A stretch of DNA of 64,000 bases, taken from the NCBI GenBank assembly GCA_036278255.1, contig DASULK010000018.1, positions 16,813 to 80,812 of the forward strand. Reading direction: 5' to 3'. The notes beneath the pieces were generated by a model, which was given only the letters and a program-made list of their open reading frames with translations, had not been told where the DNA came from and searched no databases. This document shows, in pieces, positions 23,497 to 32,907 of this stretch (the stretch's first letter is position 1; every line of letters starts with the position of its first letter). The translations under genes were made by a program, and so were the position numbers. The stretch is from DASULK01 sp036278255 (GTDB lineage: Bacteria > Actinomycetota > Actinomycetes > Mycobacteriales > Micromonosporaceae).

Positions 23497-25299
23497 GTGG
23501 CACCACCTCAGGGACAACCGCGCCCCGGGCGGCAGCTCGCCGTGCTCGGCTTTCTCTTCGCCGTTCTCTACCTCCTGGTCTTCTTCGCCGGCACCGGCGG
23601 GATGACCTGGAAGGAGCGGCTGGAGCCGAAGCTCGGACTCGATCTCATCGGCGGTAAGCGGGTGACGTTGGAGGCCATGACGATCCATGGCGAGCTGCCG
23701 CCACCGGAGTCGTTGGAGCAGGCCCGCCAGATCATCGAGGACCGGGTCAACGGCCGCGGCGTCGCCGAGGCCGAGGTGATTGTCGAGGGAGACCGCAACA
23801 TCGTGATCTCCCTGCCCGGCAAGGACGCCAATCTGAGCGATATCGGCAGCGCCGCGGAGCTGCGTTTCCGTAAGGTCCTCAAGGCGGCCGACGGCAGTGG
23901 GCTCACCGCGCTCCCCTCCCCGGTGGAGACCCCGACCCCCTCCACCGATGCGACGCCCACGCCGGGCGACAGCGCGAGCCCCGGCGGGCAGGGCGGGATG
24001 GCGACCCCGAGTGACTCCACGAGCCCGGCGCCGGTCCCGCAGACCGTCGCGGAGCTACGCGCCGCGGTGCAACAGAAGGTGGGCGCGGAGGCATGGGAGG
24101 CGGCCAGTGCCCTGCAGGAACCCGCCAATTTAACGGAGAACCCGGAACTGGCCGAGAAGCTCAAGCCGTTCGGCGAGCTGACCGGGGCAGAGGTCGCGGT
24201 GCTCGACCCGAACATGCAGTTCAACGTACCGATGATCACCTGCGAGCAGCTCGACGAGCGGCCGCCGGCTTCGATCAAGGACGAGAAGCAGCGGGCGGTC
24301 GCCTGTGAGGGGCCGCTGAAGTACCTCCTCGACGTCGCCAAGGTGCTCGGCACCGACGTCGACAACGCGAACGCGGTGCTCGACCAGACCAGCCAGTGGG
24401 TCGTGAGCCTCGACTTCACCGGGTCCGGGCAGCAGAAGTGGACCGCCCTGACCAAGGAGTCCTTCCACAACGAGGGGCAGGCCTGCGACTCCAGCGCGCT
24501 CGGTGACGAGGGGCGGTGCCGGGTCGCTGTGGTCCTGGACAACACGATCATCTCCTCGCCGCAGATCCAGGGGGTGCTGACCAGCAGCTCGCAGATCAGC
24601 GGCAGCTTCACCAACGCCACCGCCAATGAGCTGGCCAGCCAGCTGCGGTACGGCGCACTGCCGGTCACCTTCGAGCAGCAGGAGGAGCAGAGCGTCTCCG
24701 CGACGTTGGGCTCCAACCACCTCAAAGCAGGCCTGCTCGCCGCCGGCATAGGCATGGCGTTGGTCATCATCTACTCGTTCTTCTACTACCGGATGCTCGG
24801 CACGGTGATCTTCCTGAGCCTGGTCATGTCGGCGATGCTGGTCTTCGCCGCGCTGGTCGTGCTCGGTCGTCAGATCGGTTTCACGCTGACCCTGGCCGGT
24901 ATCGCCGGTTTCATCGTCTCGCTCGGTGTGGCCGCCGACTCCTTCGTCATCTACTTTGAGCGGCTCAAGGACGAGGTCCGGGAGGGGCGTAGTCCGCGCA
25001 GCGCGGTGTCCCGCGCCTGGACCCGGGCCCGACGGACCATCATCTCGGCCAACGCCATCACGCTGATGGCCGCGGTCGTGCTCTACGTCGTCTCGGTCGG
25101 CAACGTGAAGGGCTTCGCGTTCGCGCTGGGCCTGGCCACCGTGCTCGACCTGGTGGTGGTCTTCCTCTTCCGACACCCGATCATGACCATGTTTGCCCGC
25201 ACCCGGGCGTTCCTCTCCCCCCGGGTCAGCGGACTCGGTCGAGTCCTGGAGCAGGGCGAGCCGGCCGTTACCCGCACGCAGCGCCCTAAGGAGGCCTGA
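23497..25299 (+). CDS. secD: Protein translocase subunit SecD
   Basis: Product of 600 residues. A first helix (AVLGFLFAVLYLLVFFAG) leads to a large extracytoplasmic domain and then five C-terminal helices. GLDLIGGKRVTLEA is the SecD D1 motif (LGLDLxGG) and TLTLAGIAGFIVSLGVAADSFVIYFERLKDE is its D4/D5 region. It uses the proton gradient to help secreted proteins leave SecYEG. Residues of about 145-190 form a Pro/Thr/Ser-rich insertion inside the periplasmic-type domain, probably disordered, of the kind seen in actinobacterial SecD. GTG start with GGGAG 11 bp upstream. secF starts 1 bp after the stop. Confidence 0.95.
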   Translation: MAPPQGQPRPGRQLAVLGFLFAVLYLLVFFAGTGGMTWKERLEPKLGLDLIGGKRVTLEAMTIHGELPPPESLEQARQIIEDRVNGRGVAEAEVIVEGDRNIVISLPGKDANLSDIGSAAELRFRKVLKAADGSGLTALPSPVETPTPSTDATPTPGDSASPGGQGGMATPSDSTSPAPVPQTVAELRAAVQQKVGAEAWEAASALQEPANLTENPELAEKLKPFGELTGAEVAVLDPNMQFNVPMITCEQLDERPPASIKDEKQRAVACEGPLKYLLDVAKVLGTDVDNANAVLDQTSQWVVSLDFTGSGQQKWTALTKESFHNEGQACDSSALGDEGRCRVAVVLDNTIISSPQIQGVLTSSSQISGSFTNATANELASQLRYGALPVTFEQQEEQSVSATLGSNHLKAGLLAAGIGMALVIIYSFFYYRMLGTVIFLSLVMSAMLVFAALVVLGRQIGFTLTLAGIAGFIVSLGVAADSFVIYFERLKDEVREGRSPRSAVSRAWTRARRTIISANAITLMAAVVLYVVSVGNVKGFAFALGLATVLDLVVVFLFRHPIMTMFARTRAFLSPRVSGLGRVLEQGEPAVTRTQRPKEA

Positions 25300-25300
25300 G

Positions 25301-26500
25301 ATGTCGCGTAGCAACCTGGCTACCCGCCTCTACCGGGGCGAGGCCGGTCTCAACATCATCGGGCGGCGTAAGCTCTGGTTCTCCCTGGCCGCGGCGCTGG
25401 TGCTGTTGGCAATGGCGAGCATGATGGTGCGGGGCTTCAGCCTCGGCATCGAGTTCAGCGGGGGTACCTCGTTCCAGATCCCTGCCAGCGTCGGCACCAT
25501 CGACCGGGCGGAGGAGGCGGTCGAGGCCGCCTTCGGCGAGCTCGACAACGGTGCCGAGATCGGCTCGGTCCAGCAGGTCGGCGGGCCCGGCGGCCACTTC
25601 GACGTACGGACCTCGGAGCTGAGCCCGGAGGAAGCCGACCAGGTGCGGGCGGCGCTGGCAGAGACCTTCGGTATCGAGATCGATGAGATCGGTAGAGAAC
25701 AGGTCAGCGGGGCCTGGGGGAGCCAGGTCACCAACCGGGCCGTGCTCGGTCTGGTGATCTTCGTCGCGCTGGTGATGGTCTACCTGGTCCTGCGGTTCGA
25801 GTGGCGGATGGCGGTGGCGGCAGTCTCGTCGCTCCTGCTCGACCTCATCCTCACCGCCGGTATCTACGCGGCGGTCGGCTTCGAGGTCACCCCCTCCACC
25901 GTGATCGGATTCCTGACCATTCTGGGCTTCGCGCTCTACGACGTCGTGGTGGTCTTCGACAAGGTGCAGGAGAACACCCGGGCGATCACGGCCAGCAGTA
26001 CCCAGACGTATGGCGAGGCGGCCAACCTGGCCATCAACCAGACCGTCATGCGGTCGATCAACACCTCGGTGGTCGCGCTCCTCCCGGTCGGTGGTCTGCT
26101 CTTCATCGGTGCGGGGCTGCTCGGTGCCGGCACGCTGAAGGACCTCGGACTGGTCCTCTTCGTCGGTATGGGCGCTGCCTTCTTCTCCTCGATCTTCCTG
26201 GCGACGCCGCTGCTGGTGACCCTCAAGGACGCCGAACCTCGGATCCAGTCCCACACCAAGCGGGTGCTCGCCCGGCGGGCGGGGACGGCACGGGGGGAGG
26301 GCACCTCGAAGGCGAAGGGCGCGGAGCGCCCGTCCGGCCACTCCGAGTCGCAGCCCATCGAGGAACCGGCAGACGAGGAGCCGGTGGCGGTGGCGAGCGT
26401 CGCACCCAAGGTGGGAGCTCGGCCGGCAGGGAAGCGGCCCGCGGGCGGCAAGGGCGGTCGTTCCGGTGGACGGAGCCGGCCCAGCGGCAAACGTCGCTGA
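25301..26500 (+). CDS. secF: Protein translocase subunit SecF
   Basis: Product of 399 residues. An N-terminal helix is followed by the SecF motif FSLGIEFSGGTSFQ, an extracytoplasmic domain and five helices with VIGFLTILGFALYDVVVVFDKVQEN. The last 90 or so residues form a basic, Lys/Arg/Gly/Pro-rich cytosolic tail ending RSRPSGKRR, longer than in enterobacteria. The ATG follows AAGGAGGCCTGAG. Partner of SecD. Confidence 0.95.
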   Translation: MSRSNLATRLYRGEAGLNIIGRRKLWFSLAAALVLLAMASMMVRGFSLGIEFSGGTSFQIPASVGTIDRAEEAVEAAFGELDNGAEIGSVQQVGGPGGHFDVRTSELSPEEADQVRAALAETFGIEIDEIGREQVSGAWGSQVTNRAVLGLVIFVALVMVYLVLRFEWRMAVAAVSSLLLDLILTAGIYAAVGFEVTPSTVIGFLTILGFALYDVVVVFDKVQENTRAITASSTQTYGEAANLAINQTVMRSINTSVVALLPVGGLLFIGAGLLGAGTLKDLGLVLFVGMGAAFFSSIFLATPLLVTLKDAEPRIQSHTKRVLARRAGTARGEGTSKAKGAERPSGHSESQPIEEPADEEPVAVASVAPKVGARPAGKRPAGGKGGRSGGRSRPSGKRR

Positions 26501-26620
26501 CAGCTGGTGCGATCGTTACCGGAGGCGTCCTTCAGGCTGTGCGAGCAGCCGGAGGGCGCCTCCGGTGCTGCCCGAGCCGGGCGGCGAACGTCCCGGCGGA
26601 ACGATGGCGAGAGGAACGGC

Positions 26621-27184
26621 GTGGCCAAGATGCAGGACGAGGTACAGGGAGACAGCGGCGCGGCCATGGCTCGACTGGTGGCGAGCCGGATACTGGACGT
26701 GCCGGACTTCCCTAAACCCGGCGTCGTCTTCAAGGACCTCATGCCGCTCTTCGCCGACGGCCAGACCTTCCGGCAGGTGATCGACGGCATTGTCGACTTC
26801 CACGGCCGAGACTCCTTCGACGTCGTCGTGGGGATCGAGGCGCGGGGGTTCGTCATCGCCGCCGCCGTCGCCTACGCCACCGGGGTAGGGGTGGTTCCGG
26901 TCCGGAAAGCCGGCAAACTGCCCCGCCCCGCCTACGCGGCCTCCTACGCCCTCGAGTACGGCGAGGCCACGCTGGAGGTGCATCAGGATGCCTTCACCGC
27001 AGGCCGCCGCGTACTGGTGGTCGACGATGTGCTCGCCACCGGCGGTACCGCGCAGGCCACGCTCGAACTGGTCGAACGGGCCGGAGGCACTGTGGCGGGG
27101 TTCACAGTGTTGCTGGAGTTGTCGTTCCTGAAGGGGCGGGCCCGGCTCGATCCGCGACCTGTTCATGCGCTTCTGACCGTTTGA
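26621..27184 (+). CDS. apt: Adenine phosphoribosyltransferase
   Basis: Product of 187 residues that salvages adenine to AMP with PRPP. Motifs are DFPKPGVVFKDLMPLFAD, GIEARGFVIAAAVA and the PRPP loop VLVVDDVLATGGTA. GTG was chosen because GAGG lies 6 bp upstream. The upstream extension of the frame into the gap after secF has no family support. It stands just before the stringent-response gene, the usual actinobacterial order. Confidence 0.93.
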   Translation: MAKMQDEVQGDSGAAMARLVASRILDVPDFPKPGVVFKDLMPLFADGQTFRQVIDGIVDFHGRDSFDVVVGIEARGFVIAAAVAYATGVGVVPVRKAGKLPRPAYAASYALEYGEATLEVHQDAFTAGRRVLVVDDVLATGGTAQATLELVERAGGTVAGFTVLLELSFLKGRARLDPRPVHALLTV

Positions 27185-27253
27185 GTACGGGCTGAGAAAC
27201 TCTGTCCTGTCCACGGGGACCTTTGGAGCAGGCCCACTCTCCGGTCAGCCGGG

Positions 27254-27325
27254 TACGATTGCTTGCTGGACCAGGTAGAGAATGCTCTGCTTGGCTGGCG
27301 GAGGTCACGACGGGCCCGCTAGGGT
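27254..27325 (+). promoter_or_regulatory. Candidate -10 elements before the rel gene
   Basis: TACGAT (27254-27259) and TAGGGT (27320-27325) both fit TANNNT in the 183-bp gap between apt and rel. Which one is used cannot be decided from sequence. Confidence 0.3.
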
Positions 27326-27367
27326 CGGTGATCCGCGGCGAGTTCCCGGCGAGGTGTGAGGAGGCCG

Positions 27368-29869
27368 GTGTCCCACGACGTCGCCCCTTCGGTGGAGGGC
27401 ACGGTGCATCCCATTAGCGAGGCAGATGGCGCCACCGGCCGGCCTACCACTCCCGGTCGCGTTTCTCCCTCGGCCCCAGATTCCCTGAACCGGTCGGGCT
27501 CCGGGCAACGCGACGGCGCGGTGGAGTATCACCGCAACGGCGCTGTTCCCGATGTTCCCGCTGGTCGCCCCTCCGGTGCCTCTCCGGCGTCGGCGACCGG
27601 GTTCGCTTTGGCGAACGCGCCGACCGGGCGACGGGTGCGGGCCCGACTGGCCCGCTTCAATGCCCCATGGCAGACACCGCAGGTGAGCGAGGTGCTCGAA
27701 CCCCTCATCGCGACGCACCGGGCGAGCCACCCCAAGGCCGACGCGCGGTTGTTGCAGCGTGCTTTTGATACCGCCGCCCGCTGGCATTCCGGGCAGTACC
27801 GGAAGTCGGGTGACCCCTACATCACCCACCCCCTGGCGGTTGCGACGATCCTGGCGAACCTGGGGATGGACACCACCACGTTGATCGCCGCGTTGCTGCA
27901 CGACACCATCGAGGACACCGACTACACCCTTGCGGAGATGCGGACCGACTTCGGTGAGCACGTGGCGCTGCTCGTCGACGGCGTGACCAAGCTTGACAAG
28001 GTCAAGCTGGGGGATGCGGCGAAGGCCGAGACGATCCGCAAGATGGTCGTAGCGATGGCCAAGGATCCACGGGTCCTGGTGATCAAGCTCGCGGACCGGC
28101 TGCACAACATGCGCACCCTGACCTTCCTGCCCCGACCCAAGCAGGAGCAGAAGGCCAAAGAGACGTTGGAGATCCTCGCCCCGCTGGCACACCGGCTCGG
28201 TATGAACACCATCAAGTGGGAGCTGGAAGATCTCGCTTTCGGCACGCTGTATCCGAAGCGGTTCGAAGAGATCAACCGACTGATCGGCGAGCACCAGCCG
28301 CAGCGGGAGGCGCTGCTGCGCCAGGTCACCCAGAAGGTGCAGGTCGACCTTAAGGCCGCCAAGATCAAGGCAGAGGTCACCGGCCGACCGAAGCATCTCT
28401 ATTCGATCTACCAGAAGATGATCGTCCGGGGCCGGGACTTCAACGACATCTACGACCTTGTCGGGGTACGCATCCTGGTCGAGACCGTCCGTGACTGTTA
28501 CGCGGCGCTCGGTGTGATCCATGCGAACTGGCAGCCCGTGCCGGGCCGGTTCAAGGACTACATCGCGATGCCCAAGTTCAACATGTACCAGTCGCTGCAC
28601 ACCACGGTCATCGGCCCGACCGGAAAACCGGTCGAGATGCAGATCCGCACCTACGCCATGCACCGTACGGCCGAGTTCGGCATCGCCGCGCACTGGAAGT
28701 ACAAGGAGCAGAAGGGCGCCACGATCGTCGGGCCGCCCGCTCACATCGACGAGATGACCTGGCTCCGGCAGTTACTGGACTGGCAGCGGGAGGCCGCTGA
28801 CCCGAGCGAGTTCCTCGACGCGCTGCGGTTCGACCTGTCGAGCCAGGAGGTCTACGTCTTCACGCCGAAGGGGGACGTGATTCCGCTCCCCACCGGTTCG
28901 ACGCCGGTTGACTTCGCCTATGCGGTGCACACCGAGGTCGGGCACAAGTGCATCGGTGCCCGGGTCAACGGGAAACTGGTGCCCCTGGAGTCGGCCCTCT
29001 CCAACGGCGACGTCATCGAGATTTTCACCTCGAAATCGGACACCGCCGGGCCGAGCCAGGACTGGCTCGGGTTCGTCCGGAGCCCCCGGGCCCGCACCAA
29101 GATCCGCCAGTACTTCAACAAGGAGCGGCGCGAGGAGGCGATCGAGGCCGGCAAGGATGCGATCGTCAAGGCCATGCGAAAGCAGGGCATGCCGCTGCAG
29201 CGGATGCTTACCCCGGACGCGCTGATGACCATCGCCCGCGACCTGCATCTGGCCGATGTCGCCGCGCTCTACGCGGCGGTCGGTGACAGCCAGGTATCGG
29301 CCCATTCGGTGGTGCAACGCCTGATGGCGACCTACGGCGGGGAGGAGGGCGCCGTCGAGGACATCGCCGAAACGGCGATGCCGACCCGTCCGCCGCGCAC
29401 CCGCGGGGCCGGCCATGACCCGGGTGTGGTGGTACGGGGTGCTAGCGACGTCTGGATCAAACTGGCGAGATGCTGCACTCCGGTGCCGCCCGACAGCGTC
29501 TTCGGCTTCGTCACCCGGTCCGGCGGGGTGAGTGTGCACCGTGACGACTGTGTCAACGCCGCGAATCTGCGGACGCAGTCCGAGCGGGTCGTCGAGGTGG
29601 CGTGGAAACTGACGTCAGCGTCCACGTTCCTGGTGGCGGTCCAGGTGGAGGCGCTTGACCGGCACAAGTTGCTGGCCGACGTGACCCGGGTGCTCTCCGA
29701 CGAGCGGGTGAACATCCTCTCCGCGACGGTCACCACGACCCGGGACCGGATCGCGGTCAGCCGGTTCAGCTTCGAGATGGCCGACCCCAAGCATCTCGGG
29801 CACCTGCTGGCGGCCGTACGGAAGGTCGACGGGGTCTTCGACGCCTACCGCGTCACCTCGGGTACCTGA
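27368..29869 (+). CDS. relA: Bifunctional (p)ppGpp synthetase/hydrolase (RelA/SpoT, Rel)
   Basis: Product of 833 residues that makes and breaks the stringent-response alarmone. After a disordered Pro/Ser-rich N-terminus of about 95 residues come the HD hydrolase domain with HDTIEDTD (about 178-185), the synthetase domain with GRPKHLYSIYQKM and RFKDYIAMPKFNMYQSLHT, a TGS domain (VYVFTPKGDVIPLP), a zinc-finger/conserved-Cys region (LARCCTPVPPD) and a C-terminal ACT domain. The RFKD motif is the RxKD form found in bifunctional enzymes, and the intact HD supports hydrolase activity. GTG with AGGAGG upstream was used; another GTG four codons earlier is possible. Confidence 0.94.
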   Translation: MSHDVAPSVEGTVHPISEADGATGRPTTPGRVSPSAPDSLNRSGSGQRDGAVEYHRNGAVPDVPAGRPSGASPASATGFALANAPTGRRVRARLARFNAPWQTPQVSEVLEPLIATHRASHPKADARLLQRAFDTAARWHSGQYRKSGDPYITHPLAVATILANLGMDTTTLIAALLHDTIEDTDYTLAEMRTDFGEHVALLVDGVTKLDKVKLGDAAKAETIRKMVVAMAKDPRVLVIKLADRLHNMRTLTFLPRPKQEQKAKETLEILAPLAHRLGMNTIKWELEDLAFGTLYPKRFEEINRLIGEHQPQREALLRQVTQKVQVDLKAAKIKAEVTGRPKHLYSIYQKMIVRGRDFNDIYDLVGVRILVETVRDCYAALGVIHANWQPVPGRFKDYIAMPKFNMYQSLHTTVIGPTGKPVEMQIRTYAMHRTAEFGIAAHWKYKEQKGATIVGPPAHIDEMTWLRQLLDWQREAADPSEFLDALRFDLSSQEVYVFTPKGDVIPLPTGSTPVDFAYAVHTEVGHKCIGARVNGKLVPLESALSNGDVIEIFTSKSDTAGPSQDWLGFVRSPRARTKIRQYFNKERREEAIEAGKDAIVKAMRKQGMPLQRMLTPDALMTIARDLHLADVAALYAAVGDSQVSAHSVVQRLMATYGGEEGAVEDIAETAMPTRPPRTRGAGHDPGVVVRGASDVWIKLARCCTPVPPDSVFGFVTRSGGVSVHRDDCVNAANLRTQSERVVEVAWKLTSASTFLVAVQVEALDRHKLLADVTRVLSDERVNILSATVTTTRDRIAVSRFSFEMADPKHLGHLLAAVRKVDGVFDAYRVTSGT

Positions 29870-29904
29870 CCTTGCCCCGAGCCGCCTGAGCCTCTTGGAC
29901 CTGC

Positions 29905-29990
29905 CCCAAAAGGGCTGCCCTTTACCTGTCCAGAAGGGTAGAGGGCAGTCCCCTTGGGCACTGCGCCCCCAAAGGGCTGCCCTCTTGGGG
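29905..29990. terminator. Two imperfect hairpins sharing a 13-bp direct repeat after rel
   Basis: AAAGGGCTGCCCT occurs twice (29909-29921 and 29971-29983). The first copy pairs with 29936-29958 in a long imperfect stem. The second folds on itself as CCCCAAAGGG...CCTCTTGGGG (29967-29990). Both lie between convergent genes and may back up the perfect terminator that follows. Confidence 0.45.
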
Positions 29991-30012
29991 AAGAGCCGGT
30001 GCGGAAAGAGAT

Positions 30013-30045
30013 GTGGCCCGCCCGCGGTGGACGCGGGCGGGCCAC
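30013..30045. terminator. Perfect 14-bp bidirectional terminator between rel and the cyclophilin gene
   Basis: GTGGCCCGCCCGCG and CGCGGGCGGGCCAC pair perfectly around a 5-base loop (GTGGA). It lies 14 bp before the end of the opposing gene. Confidence 0.75.
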
Positions 30046-30059
30046 TGCGGGTCGCAGGC

Positions 30060-30884
30060 TTACCGCACCTCGCCCATCCGGAGGGTCTTGATCTCGATGT
30101 CGTTCTTCGGGTGGCCGCCGCCCGGCTGCGGGTCGAAGGCGCCGTCGTGCCCCGGCTCCGTTGCCTTCTTGAGGGTGTCCAGCCCGGTGGTGACCTTCCC
30201 GAGCACGGTGTAGTCGGGGCTCAGGTTGATGTCCTCGTAGATGAAGAAGAACTGGCTGCCGTTGGTGTTCGGGCCGCTGTTGGCCATCGCCACGACGCCG
30301 GCCGGGTAGGCGGGCAGGTCGTTGACCGGCAGGTTCTCATCGGCGAACCTGTAGTTGGGGCCGCCGGTGCCGTCGGTGTCCCGGTAGCCCTCACCCTTGG
30401 CGCTCGGGTCACCGCACTGCAGCATCCCGGGGAACATCCGGTGGCACTTGGTGCCGTCCCAGAACTTCTGGTTGGCCAGGTGGGTGAAGCTGGCGGCGGT
30501 GCAGGGCACCTTCGACAGGTCCATGCTGATCTCGATCGGACCGAAGTTGGTGTCGATCGACATTACCTGGGTGCCCGAGTTGGGGGGGTTGGTGGTCGGC
30601 GGGAGTCCCACGTCCTTGACCGTGTCGGTGTGCCACTCCGCCGGCATCTCCTCCCAGAGGCAGGGAGCGTCGGTTCCCTTCGCCTGGTCGGTGGTGCCCT
30701 TGCCGTCGTCGCGGAAACTGGTCACGAGCCACACGGTGCCGGCGATAACCACCAGCAGAGCCACCGCCGAGCTGATGCCGATCTGCAGTCGGCGGCGTTG
30801 TTGGGCCGCGGCGGCGCGTTCGGCCATCTCCCTGGCGAGTCTGGCCCGCGCCGCGGCGCGTTGCCGCTCTCTCGTGGACGTCAC
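30060..30884 (-). CDS. Membrane-anchored cyclophilin-type peptidyl-prolyl isomerase
   Basis: Product of 274 residues. A basic cytosolic N-terminus (RERQRAAARARLAREMAER) and one helix (about 33-55) export a cyclophilin domain to the outer face. Active-site landmarks are kept: CHRMFPGMLQCGDP with the catalytic arginine at Arg149, and NTNGSQFFFIYED with Gln211 and Phe212/213. A PpiB-type cyclophilin next to rel is known in mycobacteria. GTG start behind AGGAGGAGC. It is followed after the 75-bp gap upstream by a divergent paralog on the same strand. Confidence 0.88.
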   Translation of the reverse strand: MTSTRERQRAAARARLAREMAERAAAAQQRRRLQIGISSAVALLVVIAGTVWLVTSFRDDGKGTTDQAKGTDAPCLWEEMPAEWHTDTVKDVGLPPTTNPPNSGTQVMSIDTNFGPIEISMDLSKVPCTAASFTHLANQKFWDGTKCHRMFPGMLQCGDPSAKGEGYRDTDGTGGPNYRFADENLPVNDLPAYPAGVVAMANSGPNTNGSQFFFIYEDINLSPDYTVLGKVTTGLDTLKKATEPGHDGAFDPQPGGGHPKNDIEIKTLRMGEVR

Positions 30885-30959
30885 GCTGCTCCTCCTGGGC
30901 TAGGTCACGCGGCTGCCCACCGCATTCCACACGGTGGTCGCACCCGCGGCTGTCGTGGG

Positions 30960-31889
30960 TCAGGACTGAACCGTCGGTGTCGCGGAGGCGGCCGCCGACG
31001 GATCGGTGCTGGGATCGGTGGCCGGAGCGGCCCCCACCTCGCCGATCGTGAGGTTCTGGATCACCACATCGGTCTTCGGTTTCACCTTGTCCCCGGACCC
31101 ATTGTCCACGGTCTCCAGCGCCCCGATCTTCTTGATCACATCGAGGCCGGCGACGACCTTTCCGACCACCGAGTACTGCGGGTGCTCGCTGGGGGTGAAG
31201 TCCTGGAAGAAGATCAGGAACTGGCTGGCGAAGACGCCGGCCGGGTCGCTGATCATGGCGACAGTGCCCGCCGGATAGGCCTGCGGCTGATCCGGTGCCG
31301 GATTCGCCGAAGGCTCCGGGTCAGCCGAGGGGGAGTCGTCGTCGCTCGGGGCTGGTGCCGGCAGGGTCGGTACGTTCTCCGCGTGGAGGGAGTAGGACGG
31401 GCCGCCCTGCCCGGTTCCGCTCGGGTCGCCGCAGCGCAGCGCCCCCTCTACGGTGATCTCGTGGCAGGTGGTGTCGTCGAAGAAGCCCTGACCGGCCAGA
31501 TGGGCGAGACTGGCCCCGCCGCAGGGCGCGTTGTCCAGGTCCAGTTCGACCGTCACCGGGCCGCCCTGATTGGTCGTGATGGTCATCGGGCGGGTGCCGG
31601 AGGTCGGCAGGCCACTCTCCGCCGGCATGCCGACGTCCTGCAGGTGGACGTTGACGGCTGGATCCTGGGGGGTCCACAGACAGTCGGGCGGATCAGCCGC
31701 CGGCTTCGGTTCGCTGTCGAAACCGCCCAAAGCCCAGATTGAGCCGAGCACAATCAGCGCCAGCACCAGCGTGGCGCCGATACCGGCCTGGATCTGCCGC
31801 TTGCGCCGCTGCGTCGCTGCCCGGCGGGCCATCTGCCGATCCAGCTTGGCCCGGGCCAGCTTGCGTTGCCGCTTCTTGCTGGAAGCCAC
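30960..31889 (-). CDS. Degenerate cyclophilin-like membrane protein (catalytic Arg replaced)
   Basis: Product of 309 residues, paralog of the downstream cyclophilin with the same basic N-terminus and membrane helix (about 37-56). The motif that should read xHRxxPGxxxQGGD is CHEITVEGALRCGDP, so the catalytic arginine is Glu144. The NGSQFF segment becomes FASQFLIFF. An acidic, Pro/Ser-rich insertion (about 177-203) interrupts the domain and a Thr/Ala/Pro-rich tail ends the protein. Probably a binding protein rather than an isomerase. GTG was chosen over a TTG 18 bp earlier because GGGAAGGGGAG lies 6 bp before it. A TACACT -10 box is seen on this strand at 31986-31981. Confidence 0.78.
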   Translation of the reverse strand: MASSKKRQRKLARAKLDRQMARRAATQRRKRQIQAGIGATLVLALIVLGSIWALGGFDSEPKPAADPPDCLWTPQDPAVNVHLQDVGMPAESGLPTSGTRPMTITTNQGGPVTVELDLDNAPCGGASLAHLAGQGFFDDTTCHEITVEGALRCGDPSGTGQGGPSYSLHAENVPTLPAPAPSDDDSPSADPEPSANPAPDQPQAYPAGTVAMISDPAGVFASQFLIFFQDFTPSEHPQYSVVGKVVAGLDVIKKIGALETVDNGSGDKVKPKTDVVIQNLTIGEVGAAPATDPSTDPSAAASATPTVQS

Positions 31890-32095
31890 CCGTGCTCCCC
31901 TTCCCAATCACCGTGTCGTCGTGGCCAGTGGCAGGTCTCAGCCTTCAGATGTCCTGTGCACCTCGCCACACGCCCGCCAGAGTGTACGGGTACCGACGGG
32001 GAAATTGTGCGGTGAGGTCGGCCGGATATCCATCTATGGGAAAGAGCCGGCCCTACTGCCCGGGTGCGCAGCGTAGCCCGGCTCCCTCGACGGGA

Positions 32096-32101
32096 TAGGC
32101 T
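32096..32101 (+). promoter_or_regulatory. Probable -10 element of the MBL hydrolase/hisS unit
   Basis: TAGGCT (TANNNT) lies 36 bp before the GTG start of the hydrolase gene in the 248-bp divergent gap, which otherwise contains no gene. Confidence 0.4.
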
Positions 32102-32137
32102 CGGAGGATCACAACCGCGGACAGGAAGGGGAGCAGC

Positions 32138-32854
32138 GTGCTCGTCGCTGGCTTTCCCGCCGACGCCTTCGGCACCAACTGCTACGTGGTCGCCCCCGCA
32201 CCCGGTGAACAGTGCGTGGTGGTCGACCCCGGCATCGGCGTGATCGATCGACTGGATGCGCTACTCGCCGAGCACCGGCTGCATCCGGCCGCCGTGCTGC
32301 TGACCCACGGTCACCTCGACCACACCTTTTCGGTCGCACCCGTCTGCGGGGCGCGGGGTATCACCGCGTACGTGCACCCGGAGGACCGGGAACTGCTCGC
32401 CGATCCGGGTAAGGCGCTGTCGATGGACCTCAGCCAGCTCTTCGGCGGTCGACTGCCCTACAGCGAGCCGGACGACGTGGCCGAGTTGACCGACGGGACC
32501 ACCCTCACGCTGGCCGGCCTGGAGATCACCATCGACCATGCGCCCGGGCATACCCGCGGCTCGGTCCTCTTCCGGCTGCCGGCCGACGGCTCCCGCTGGG
32601 AGGCGGACGAGATCTGCCTCTCCGGTGATGTGCTCTTCGCCGGCTCGATCGGCCGGACCGACCTGCCGGGCGGCAGCATGCCGGCGATGCTGACCAGTCT
32701 GCGGGACAAGATTCTTCCGCTCGCCAACGACACCATCGTGCTGCCCGGACACGGACCCGGCACCACCATCGGACGGGAGCGGGCGAGCAACCCGTACCTG
32801 CAGCAGGTCATCGAGTCCGAGGATGTCCAACCGGCCCCGGCCCGAGGCCTGTAG
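32138..32854 (+). CDS. MBL-fold metallo-hydrolase (glyoxalase II-like)
   Basis: Product of 238 residues. The metal motif THGHLDH (HxHxDH), a further metal His in HAPGHTRGS, the bridging aspartate in LSGDVLFAGSIGRTD and the last His in VLPGHGPGTTIGRE show a complete dinuclear zinc site of the hydroxyacylglutathione-hydrolase type. Glutathione is absent from actinobacteria, so the substrate may be a mycothiol-derived or other thioester, which is inference. The same gene lies between the cyclophilin and hisS in mycobacteria. GTG start with AAGGGGAG. Confidence 0.87.
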   Translation: MLVAGFPADAFGTNCYVVAPAPGEQCVVVDPGIGVIDRLDALLAEHRLHPAAVLLTHGHLDHTFSVAPVCGARGITAYVHPEDRELLADPGKALSMDLSQLFGGRLPYSEPDDVAELTDGTTLTLAGLEITIDHAPGHTRGSVLFRLPADGSRWEADEICLSGDVLFAGSIGRTDLPGGSMPAMLTSLRDKILPLANDTIVLPGHGPGTTIGRERASNPYLQQVIESEDVQPAPARGL

Positions 32855-32907
32855 AACCGCTCGCACCACGCGTGACCTCGCCGGATGTGCGAGATCGAGG
32901 AGCATTG

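Noticed and set aside
29895..31742. Plus-strand frame of 615 codons opposite the two cyclophilin genes
   Set aside because: The opposite strand carries two recognisable cyclophilin domains with good starts; this frame is their complement.
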